From Akkermansiaceae bacterium (GTDB lineage Bacteria; Verrucomicrobiota; Verrucomicrobiia; Verrucomicrobiales; DEV007), in NCBI GenBank assembly GCA_024233085.1, contig JACKQC010000009.1, positions 62,001 to 126,000 of the forward strand: a stretch of DNA of 64,000 bases, read 5' to 3'. A model generated the notes under the pieces. It made no database searches. It was not told the origin of the DNA and saw only the letters and a program-made list of their open reading frames with translations. Positions 57,618 through 64,000 of this stretch are shown one piece after another (positions within the stretch are counted from its first letter, which is position 1; the number at the start of each line of letters is the position of its first letter). The translations under genes were made by a program, and so were the position numbers.

Positions 57618-57658
57618 GATCCAACAGGGTTGCCTCCCGGACCCAACCCTGTTGGGTC
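57618..57658. repeat. 41-bp palindrome, copy 10
   Basis: Left arm GATCCAACAGGGTT (one change), right arm AACCCTGTTGGGTC exact. It lies four bases past the stop of the L,D-transpeptidase. Confidence 0.92.
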
Positions 57659-57661
57659 GGG

Positions 57662-58288
57662 TCAGAGAACGATCGACACCGGGGTGCCGACGCCGACTTT
57701 CTCGAAGATCAGGGCCTGGGCCCGTCGCGGCACGCGGATGCAGCCGTGGGAAACCGGATTGTTGGCCACGTAGCCGACATGCATCCCGGCGCCGCCGGGG
57801 GTGACCTTCAGCCAGTAGGGCATCGGCGCGCCCTGGAACTGGGCGCCGCCATCGCCGCCCGACGGCCGGTCGCGGCTGTCGCCGTCGCGCGCGAGGAGTT
57901 CGCCCGTCTCGCCGTCGACCCAGACGCCGTAGAGGTTCGACTCCTTGTTCCGCAGTTTTTCCAGAATCTTGTATTCGCCGGTCGGCGTTTCCTTGCCTTT
58001 CATCCCGGTGGACACGGGTGTCTCGATGGCCAGCTCGCGGCCGCCGCCGCTCGTCCGGTAAACGCGGGCTTTCTGGTCGGAGAGATCGATGACGATGCGG
58101 GCGTTCGCGGGATTCAACGAGTGGATAACCTGCTCGTTGATGTAAACGGAGGAGGCGGGATCGCCAGCCGTGGCGACGGCGCCGGTTTTTCCCGGCTCGA
58201 CGGTGAAAGTCGGATCGTTGAGGTCGGCGCAACTGGAGAGCAGCAGGCCTCCGAAGGCGAGGAGGAGTAGGATTGGGGTGAAGCGCAT
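57662..58288 (-). CDS. L,D-transpeptidase lipoprotein
   Basis: Protein of 208 residues. The leader ends in a lipobox (LLLSSCAD). The YkuD catalytic domain has ARIVIDLSDQKARVYR, STGMKGKETPTGEYKI, MHVGYVANNPVSHGCIRVP with catalytic Cys near 181 and His. It forms 3-3 cross-links or anchors proteins to peptidoglycan. It is the next gene downstream of the DGR leader region but is separated by repeats and reads on the same strand. Confidence 0.95.
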   Translation of the reverse strand: MRFTPILLLLAFGGLLLSSCADLNDPTFTVEPGKTGAVATAGDPASSVYINEQVIHSLNPANARIVIDLSDQKARVYRTSGGGRELAIETPVSTGMKGKETPTGEYKILEKLRNKESNLYGVWVDGETGELLARDGDSRDRPSGGDGGAQFQGAPMPYWLKVTPGGAGMHVGYVANNPVSHGCIRVPRRAQALIFEKVGVGTPVSIVL

Positions 58289-58583
58289 TGTGATCGCGGG
58301 TAGGGAGAAGGCAGGATTGAGAAGCGGTTTTGAGAAAATTATCAGTAAATAAAATAATTTTGATAAATTTCAAGCTGAATTTTCTGAATTTTGGATGGTG
58401 GATAGGCTCCTGTCGTGGCTTGGCCATCCTGGCCAAGATTTCGCGGACGGAGCGTTCTCCGAAAGGCCCGCCGCTTCATCACCCCGGAATCGGAGACCGA
58501 GAACGGCCTTCGTGTCGCGGTTACCGGCGGATTTCGATGGCCTTTCGCGGCTGTTTCGTTCAGCCTTTCACGACCTTGATCTC
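58289..58583. other. AT-rich intergenic region with a repeat
   Basis: The divergent gap between the L,D-transpeptidase and the serine hydrolase has an AT-rich core (58325-58395) that likely contains both promoters. Further right lies the CATGGCC-type repeat at 58410-58475. Confidence 0.5.
58410..58475 (+). repeat. CATGGCC-type repeat, copy 4
   Basis: Reads CGTGGCTTGGCCATCCTGG, then CCAAGATTTCGCGGACGGAG and TTCTCCGAAAGGCCCGC. It is a diverged copy of the family around the DGR. Confidence 0.75.
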
Positions 58584-59693
58584 ATGAAACGCCGCGCCTT
58601 TTTCCTCAACGCCACCGGTGGTTTCATCGTCGGCACCCCGCTTTTCGCCGCCGTGAAACGCGATGGCCTGGAGGCGGCGGCGGAAATCCTGAAGGCGGCC
58701 ACGGCCAGCGGCCAGATCGACGCGGCGTCGCTCCATGTGAGCCAGGGGGACACGGTTTTTGGCCGGGTTTTCGGCACCGCGCCGTCGTCGGTCGAAGACA
58801 GCGTTTTCCTGCTGGCGTCGATTTCGAAGACGATCTCGACGGCGGCGGTGATGACGCTATTCGACCAGGGGAAATTCGCGCTCGACGATCCGGTGGCGAC
58901 ATTCATCCCCGAGTTCACGGGTGAGGGGCGGGAAAAAATCACGATACGGCAGTTGCTCACCCACGTCTCGGGGTTGCCGGATCAGTTGCCCGAAAACGCG
59001 AAGCTGCGCGCCGGCCACGCGCCGCTGTCGGCCTTCGTCGAGGCGGCGATCCGGACGCCGCTGCTGTTCGCCCCCGGCGATCGCTACAGCTATTCGAGCA
59101 TGGCGATTCTGCTCGCCACGGAGGTTGCGCGGCGGCTCGGCGGCAAGCCCTTCGCCACGCTGGTGGACGAGGCGATCTACCAGCCGCTGGGAATGAAACA
59201 CTCGGCGATGGGCGTCGGCCGGCTCGATCCCGCGTCGCTGATCCGGAATCAGGTCGAATTCGGCGCGCCGGAGTCGGGCGCGGGCGATCCCTCGACCCAG
59301 TCCTGGGACTGGAACAGCGACTACTGGCGGCACCTCGGGGCGCCGTGGGGCGGGGCGCACGGGTCGGCGCCGGACGTGGCCCGTTTCCTCGGCGAGTTTC
59401 TTTTTGCCTCGGGAAAAGCCCTCAAGCCGGAGACGGCGCGGCTCATGATCCGCAATCACAACGCGGAGGGTATCCGGCCGCGCGGGCTGGGCTTCGATCT
59501 CGGGGCGGAACTCGGCGGTCCCGGCGGCGGCGCAAAAACCTTTGGCCACACCGGCTCGACGGGCACGCGCTGCTGGGCCGACCCGGACAGCGGCACGATC
59601 TGCGTGATCCTGACCACCCTGCCGGCCCGGGCGGTGACGCCGCACCCGCGCGACCTGGCCTCGCGGAAAGTGGCGGAGGCGGTGAGTTCGTAA
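58584..59693 (+). CDS. Exported serine beta-lactamase-like hydrolase
   Basis: Protein of 369 residues with an export leader (MKRRAFFLNATGGFIVG, Tat-like without a full twin-Arg consensus). Class C beta-lactamase/DD-peptidase-fold motifs are LLASISKTIS (SxxK, Ser near 81), the YSYSSMAI region (YxS/N) and FGHTGSTGT (HxG). GMKHSAMGVG is also typical. It is probably an esterase or D-aminopeptidase rather than a resistance enzyme. It is divergent from the L,D-transpeptidase. Confidence 0.92.
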   Translation: MKRRAFFLNATGGFIVGTPLFAAVKRDGLEAAAEILKAATASGQIDAASLHVSQGDTVFGRVFGTAPSSVEDSVFLLASISKTISTAAVMTLFDQGKFALDDPVATFIPEFTGEGREKITIRQLLTHVSGLPDQLPENAKLRAGHAPLSAFVEAAIRTPLLFAPGDRYSYSSMAILLATEVARRLGGKPFATLVDEAIYQPLGMKHSAMGVGRLDPASLIRNQVEFGAPESGAGDPSTQSWDWNSDYWRHLGAPWGGAHGSAPDVARFLGEFLFASGKALKPETARLMIRNHNAEGIRPRGLGFDLGAELGGPGGGAKTFGHTGSTGTRCWADPDSGTICVILTTLPARAVTPHPRDLASRKVAEAVSS

Positions 59694-59704
59694 GGAAGAC
59701 AAAA

Positions 59705-60268
59705 ATGGAAGCACGACCTCCATTCAGGGGCGATGAGAACGCGGGCGACGCCGGAAACTTGCGGGTGCTGCTGCTGTTGCTGACCTTTCCGCAAAGCGTC
59801 CTGGTTTGGCTGGTGGTGAGCGCGTTGGGATTTCCGGCGAAGGTTTCCTATGAGGACCTTTTGGTAGGCAGAGTGTTGCCACGACTCACCGAAGGGTTGG
59901 TCGATTTTGCGCGCTCGCTTGAACCCGTCGGATTCATGCTGGAGGAGATCGCGACCGCGATCGCCGCGCTCCATTTTTTCGGGTTCATCTGGCTGATCTG
60001 GTCCACGCGGGAACGGGTGCGGATGCTCTATCGCTGGCACATTGCCGCGACAGTTGGGTGGTTCCTGATTAGTTTTTGGGTGCTCGTGTTTGGCGTGGGC
60101 TTGATCCTGCCCTTGATTGATGTCGTGCTGGGCCTGAAAATCGCGCCTCCGGAGCCCTTCTGGAGAAAGGAAACCGTGGCGACGCTCGGGCTCTGCCTGT
60201 GGGTGGGAGCGCTCGTTTTTCTCGCCTTTCGACTTCTCAAACGAAGCCGCGAGAAACGCTCGGCGTGA
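59705..60268 (+). CDS. Polytopic membrane protein, unknown
   Basis: Protein of 187 residues with about four hydrophobic segments (LRVLLLLLTFPQSVLVWLVV, IAALHFFGFIWLIW, TVGWFLISFWVLVFGVGLIL and VATLGLCLWVGALVFLAFRL). It starts 11 bases after the hydrolase stop and is likely to be in the same transcript. No family is recognised. Confidence 0.75.
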   Translation: MEARPPFRGDENAGDAGNLRVLLLLLTFPQSVLVWLVVSALGFPAKVSYEDLLVGRVLPRLTEGLVDFARSLEPVGFMLEEIATAIAALHFFGFIWLIWSTRERVRMLYRWHIAATVGWFLISFWVLVFGVGLILPLIDVVLGLKIAPPEPFWRKETVATLGLCLWVGALVFLAFRLLKRSREKRSA

Positions 60269-60331
60269 GGAATGCGCCCGGGAATGCCGGCGATTCCCGG
60301 CCCGATGGTTCGATCCCCGAAGGGCGCCGCC

Positions 60332-61174
60332 TCAACGCTGGCGCAGTTCCCGGTCGAGCAGGCCGTTGTAGATTTTTTTCCGCTCGTCCATCCCGAGACC
60401 GCGGTTGCGGTATTCGTACATTTTCACGTTGATGCTTTCGCGCTGCTGGATGGAGAGCCGCGAGATTTTGTCGACGACATCGGACGGGATGGTTTCCCGA
60501 TCGCCGTAACCGTCGGCCTTGAACCCTTCGCGAATATTGCGGGCGGCGTTGCGGGCGTCGTTCAGTTGATCCGGGGTCAGCACGCGGGGGTCCGGGCCGC
60601 CGTGGGGGCCGGTCCCGCCGCCGGGGGTCCCGTTTCCGATCCGGGAGGAGACCACCACGCCCCGATACCCGTGGGCGGGCGGCGGCGCCTTTTCGTAGCG
60701 GATCGAGACGATCTCGGCTCCCCCGACCTTGATCCGGGCGGTGAGGGTCTCGAGGTCGGACTGGTTGCCTTTCACCTCGACCAGTTGCCAGCCCTCGAGA
60801 TTGGCCTCGCGGGAGACGATGTAGGATTTCCGGGTGTCCACATCGAGCAGGGTGGCGTAGGCCTCGTCCTCGATCCAGGCGACGCCCGTGAGGATCAGGG
60901 AATTCGAGAGGTTCAGGTTGCGGAGAAAGGGCGAGTGCTCCAGCAGCTCGGCGAAATGGTCGTCGGTGACCGGGGCCGGCAGACAGTCGCCGGGAGGCTC
61001 CGGCATCGAATCTCCGGCGGCCGCGACGACCTCGGCGCTCGAGGGCGCGGCGCCAACCGGTCCCTGGGCAAACGCGGCGGCGGCCGGCACGAGGAGAGCC
61101 CCCGCGGCCAGGGCGCGGCGCAAAGTCTGGCGATGACGAAGCACGTTCAAAACAGGGGCCGGTAGTTTCCGCAC
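60332..61174 (-). CDS. Secreted protein, unknown
   Basis: Protein of 280 residues with a leader (LAAGALLVPAAAAFAQ). Recognisable parts are a short strand region (LNLSNSLILTGVAWIEDEAYATLLDVDTRKSYIVS), a Gly-rich linker near 180-200 and a charged helical C-terminus (DVVDKISRLSIQQRESINVKMYEYRNRGLGMDERKKIYNGLL). This could be a secretin-system-associated protein of Verrucomicrobia; not certain. Confidence 0.65.
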   Translation of the reverse strand: MRKLPAPVLNVLRHRQTLRRALAAGALLVPAAAAFAQGPVGAAPSSAEVVAAAGDSMPEPPGDCLPAPVTDDHFAELLEHSPFLRNLNLSNSLILTGVAWIEDEAYATLLDVDTRKSYIVSREANLEGWQLVEVKGNQSDLETLTARIKVGGAEIVSIRYEKAPPPAHGYRGVVVSSRIGNGTPGGGTGPHGGPDPRVLTPDQLNDARNAARNIREGFKADGYGDRETIPSDVVDKISRLSIQQRESINVKMYEYRNRGLGMDERKKIYNGLLDRELRQR

Positions 61175-61225
61175 GGATGCCGCCCGCGGCGAGTGACGGG
61201 TTTGCGCGCCCCCGGACCGCGCCGG

Positions 61226-62500
61226 TCACCCCTTCGGCTTGAGAAAAAGCACGTCCGCGCGCTCGATCCAGCCTTTGCGGAGGTCCATCCGAAACCAGCC
61301 TTCGCCGTTTTTCGGCTGAAAGCGCACCGGCGAACGCGGCCCGCAGTCGGCCAGGTCGTATTCCACCCAGGTCCGGCCGAGATCGGGTGACCAGGCGATG
61401 CCGGTCTGGAAGGTCGAGGCCGGGGCGCAGTGGCCGGCGACGATGACGCCGTCCTCGATCAGCATGTTGGCCATTTCGAACTCGGCGTCGAACAGGCGGG
61501 TGTGTTTCGAGCGGTCGGCGAGATCCGCCGGCGCGCAGCGGAAGATGCCGCGGTCGTGTTTCTGATTCGGCAGGGCGGGGCCGTTCGCGTCGGCGGCCCA
61601 GTAGAGCCGGCCGTCGACGAAGTTGATGCCGCCGGACTTGTAACGCGAGTTCGAGTTCACCGAGATCAGCACCTTCCAGTCCCAGGCGTCGGAGGCGGCG
61701 TCGTGGGTGCCGCGCAGCCAGTGGCACTCGTTGCCGTGGCCGCGGTGGATGTCGCCCGTGCAGGCGTAAAAGGCGCGCTCCGCCGGATGATAAGCCACGC
61801 AGTGGACATGACGGGCGATGACGGAGTTGTCGGGATTCCCGAGCCAGGACTCGGGCGGGGAGTCCTTTTCCTGGAATTTGGGATTTTGCCCGAAAGAATA
61901 AGCCAATTTCACCGTTTCGCCGCCGTCGGTGGAATAGTAAATGTTCACCGGCACCGGACCGCCGAGCACATTGCAGTAGTTCCCCCACACCAGCATTTCG
62001 CGCCCGTCGACGTTCCAGGTGTGGACGCCGTCGAGCGAGTGAAAATACCAGCCCGGGAGATTCGGATCCTTCGGCGTGTGTGGACGGTAATCGCCACCGT
62101 CGGGCCGTTTCACCACGATCTCGCGGTGGCTGGCCAGCTTGTCGGTGCTAAGAAACAGCCGCTCCCGCGTGGCGAAAAGAATGTTCCCGTTCTCCAACAG
62201 CACGCTGAAGGTGATGTTTTCCGCCTCGGGAAACGCCGCCGCATGCGGCCAGGTCCTGCCATTGTCCTCGGACAGGAAAATTTTCCCGTCACCGAAGCCG
62301 AAGGCCCGGTCGCCGCGCTGGGAGTCGATGTAGGGACCGTCCGGGGCCCCCAGCCGCCAGAAAAAGTGATCGTTTTCGCCGGACAGGGCGGCCGCGGCGC
62401 GGGCGTCGTGAAGGAGACCGGCGCCGGCCCAGGCGCCCGCCATCGCCGAAGCGGAGGCGCGCAGGAAACGGCGGCGATCGGGAGGGGGGAGGGAGTTCAT
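61226..62500 (-). CDS. Exported sialidase-like (BNR) protein
   Basis: Protein of 424 residues with a Tat-like leader (PDRRRFLRASASAMAGA). Asp-box motifs such as LSEDNGRTWP, YYSTDGGETVKL and WSPDLGRTWVEYD indicate a sialidase-type beta-propeller. Catalytic residues of true sialidases could not be fixed. ATG at 62500 is chosen because the leader follows it. Confidence 0.8.
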   Translation of the reverse strand: MNSLPPPDRRRFLRASASAMAGAWAGAGLLHDARAAAALSGENDHFFWRLGAPDGPYIDSQRGDRAFGFGDGKIFLSEDNGRTWPHAAAFPEAENITFSVLLENGNILFATRERLFLSTDKLASHREIVVKRPDGGDYRPHTPKDPNLPGWYFHSLDGVHTWNVDGREMLVWGNYCNVLGGPVPVNIYYSTDGGETVKLAYSFGQNPKFQEKDSPPESWLGNPDNSVIARHVHCVAYHPAERAFYACTGDIHRGHGNECHWLRGTHDAASDAWDWKVLISVNSNSRYKSGGINFVDGRLYWAADANGPALPNQKHDRGIFRCAPADLADRSKHTRLFDAEFEMANMLIEDGVIVAGHCAPASTFQTGIAWSPDLGRTWVEYDLADCGPRSPVRFQPKNGEGWFRMDLRKGWIERADVLFLKPKG

Positions 62501-62612
62501 GGCCCGACGATTGTTTCGGATTTCCGCCCGAGCCACCAGTGGAAACTTTGCCGATGGGCGTGCCACTGTCGAAAAGCGATTGGTCTTGCAGTTTGGGACA
62601 AAATTCGATCAA

Positions 62613-63386
62613 ATGCCGGCCAATCCAATGAGGAACTCCACAGCCACCCACGCATCCAAACCCATCGCCGAACGGTATTTTTATACCATCGCCACCGTTC
62701 TGCTGCTGGTGGTGACGCTCATCGGCTTCAAGATGTTCTATTTTCACGGCCAGATGCATCCGGGCCGTCCTCTGACGCCTCCCATCAAGCCGCTGATCGT
62801 CACGCACGGGGTGGCGATGTCGTTGTGGTTGTTGCTGGCGATCGCCCAGCCGTTTCTGATAGCGAAGGGCAACCGCAAGCGGCACATGGCACTGGGCAAA
62901 GCGGGCGCCGTCATCGCGGGGTGCCTGGTGTTCCTGGGGTTCAGGTTGGGCATCGCCTCGATCAAGCTCGCGCCGCCGGACATGATGTATGGAGAACTCA
63001 CGCCGAAGCAGTTCCTGGCCGTGCCGATCCTGGATGTCACGCTGTTCGCGCTGTTCGTGGCGGTCGGGGTCTCGATGCGCAAACGCTCCGAGATCCACCG
63101 GCCCATGATGTTCATGGCGTCTCTTGCCGCCGTCGGCGCGGCCATCAGCCGCATAGACTTTCTCAGCCATCTCTACGCCGGCACGATTTTGGAGAAATGG
63201 TTCGGGTTCTTCTTTTTCACGGTTGTCGCGGCGGTGTTGTCTTTTGTCGCCCATTGCCTGGTCTTCCGGAGATTCGATCGCTGGTTCGCGGTGGCGGTGA
63301 TGATCCTGACCGCCTGGTTCTGGATGGTGACCCAGTGCGCGAAAACCCGAGCCTGGGACGCGATCGCCGGTTTCCTGCTGGGGTAG
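62613..63386 (+). CDS. Multi-pass membrane protein, unknown
   Basis: Protein of 257 residues (ATG 62613; 62628 is a near alternative). Seven hydrophobic segments are seen, with conserved-looking histidines (FYFHGQMHPGRP, IVTHGVAMSLW, RKRHMALG, EIHRPMMFMASLAA). The pattern resembles DUF2306-like or haem-binding membrane proteins. It is divergent from the sialidase-like gene. Confidence 0.7.
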   Translation: MPANPMRNSTATHASKPIAERYFYTIATVLLLVVTLIGFKMFYFHGQMHPGRPLTPPIKPLIVTHGVAMSLWLLLAIAQPFLIAKGNRKRHMALGKAGAVIAGCLVFLGFRLGIASIKLAPPDMMYGELTPKQFLAVPILDVTLFALFVAVGVSMRKRSEIHRPMMFMASLAAVGAAISRIDFLSHLYAGTILEKWFGFFFFTVVAAVLSFVAHCLVFRRFDRWFAVAVMILTAWFWMVTQCAKTRAWDAIAGFLLG

Positions 63387-63567
63387 GACGCCCGAAAGTG
63401 CCTTCCCCGGGAGCCCTCGATCCACGGCCCTCGGCGCGGCCGAATATCGCGGCGGTCACCACCGGAAACCGGAAACCGCCGGCCGCGGAACGACGGGTTT
63501 TTTCGCCCTCGTTTCCCGAGGACATCTCATCCGTGTCCGGTACGGTCTCAGTGAGAGGGGCGGCCCC

Positions 63568-64000
63568 TCATTTGACGAAAGTCACGGTCACGCCGGGCAG
63601 GGCCGCCGCGACTTTCGCCTGAATGTCTTCCGGGTAGCCCTGCTTGCGGTCGATCAACTCCAGCGCCTTGAGGAAGGCGAAGTTCTTGAGCATGGCGACG
63701 CGTTCTTCAGTCAGGGGAAGGCTGGAAAGAGTCAGTTCTTCGATCTGTTTCACACCGGCGAGTGCCTCGAGATCTTCGTCGGTGCAGGAATCGGCCTGGA
63801 TCTTGAGGCGGCGCAGCGTGGGAAGCGAGGCCACGGTGGCGATGATCTCCGGCGCGGGCGAGTTCACCCCGTATTCCAGAGCGGCATATTCGAGGGGCAC
63901 CGTTCCGATGTCCTTGAACAGACCGGCGGTCGCCTTGTTGCAGCTGATCTCGATGCCTTTCAGCTTGCCCAGTTTCCGCCAGTGCGCGGCGCTGGCGTCG
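63568..64000 (-). CDS. Partial leucine-rich-repeat protein
   Basis: The reading frame is open to the right edge, so the N-terminus lies outside the window. The visible 143 residues contain LRR units (LPTLRRLKIQADSCTDEDLEALAG, KQIEELTLSSLPLTEERVAMLKN, FAFLKALELIDRKQGY) and end in VTFVK. Planctomycete/verrucomicrobial LRR proteins of this type are often exported, which cannot be seen here. Confidence 0.75.
   Translation of the reverse strand, partial: DASAAHWRKLGKLKGIEISCNKATAGLFKDIGTVPLEYAALEYGVNSPAPEIIATVASLPTLRRLKIQADSCTDEDLEALAGVKQIEELTLSSLPLTEERVAMLKNFAFLKALELIDRKQGYPEDIQAKVAAALPGVTVTFVK

Larger units (their letters stand above)
57289..57661. other. Gene-free leader region of the DGR operon
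   Basis: This 373-base stretch holds the leader hairpin (57298-57320), two CATGGCC repeats and a 41-bp palindrome. No promoter could be fixed and no template-repeat-like sequence was found. It is the intergenic gap between the L,D-transpeptidase and variable protein B, both on the minus strand. Confidence 0.7.

Noticed and set aside
57289..57661. Template repeat of the DGR
   Set aside because: I compared the variable-region sequence with this gap and with the RT remnant by eye and found no AAC-rich copy. It is probably lost or elsewhere.

Overview
This is a GC-rich chromosomal segment from what looks like a member of the Verrucomicrobiota (possibly a related PVC-group bacterium). That placement is inferred from family content. 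The window carries two planctomycete-type cytochrome/DUF1549/DUF1553 proteins, a DUF1501 protein, tandem DUF1080 domains, ThuA-like and sulfatase proteins, a xylose-isomerase-like TIM barrel with a Tat leader, and many secreted esterases. These sit among ordinary housekeeping genes: ffh, hisF, nadB, ileS, mscL, cutA and a Xer recombinase.

Layout. 1-6.4 kb: secreted proteins (secretin-like, DUF1080, archaemetzincin-like protease, outer-membrane barrel, ThuA). 6.6-16.8 kb: a PSCyt/PSD1 protein, ffh, an SHD1/alpha-beta hydrolase, a tyrosine recombinase, hisF, a sulfatase and a sialate-esterase-like SGNH protein. 16.8-23.9 kb: ABC exporter, RmlC-like protein, cutA, an NtrB/NtrC-type pair and a dienelactone-hydrolase-like lipoprotein. 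23.9-38.5 kb: secreted helical-barrel protein, nadB, a DPBB-like secreted protein, a LysR regulator, the DUF1501-PSD1 pair, a five-haem cytochrome coupled to a PfpI-like protein, and a small kinase-like protein. 38.7-50.7 kb: TIM-barrel protein, mscL, beta-propeller, large esterase, SGNH hydrolase, ileS, a TPR membrane protein and a FetB-like permease. 57.6-64 kb: L,D-transpeptidase, serine hydrolase, membrane proteins, a sialidase-like protein and a partial LRR protein.

The most interesting part is 50.7-57.3 kb on the minus strand. It is a translationally coupled operon (successive ATGA overlaps, except one short gap) that looks like a diversity-generating retroelement (DGR) in decay. The gene order is FGE-fold variable protein B, a broken reverse-transcriptase gene, variable protein A, an HRDC accessory protein, and an LRR-Roc-COR protein with a TIR-like C-terminus. 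Proteins A and B are recent paralogues. Near their 3' ends they differ at nine codons in about 95 bases. All eleven differences fall at first or second codon positions, most are explained by an A in an AAC or AGG template codon, and the adjoining sequence on both sides is identical. The RT keeps its typical N-terminus and is then interrupted by a dispersed repeat. No template repeat was found here. I infer a hypervariable sensor wired to a NLR-like signalling effector, with local diversification now lost or supplied from elsewhere.

The second theme is a family of 41-bp palindromes (14-bp arms, 13-bp centre) with about ten copies. Some lie between genes. Others are read in frame, supplying start codons, signal-peptide residues or a C-terminus. 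A separate short repeat with a CATGGCCATCCTGGCCATG core clusters around the DGR operon.
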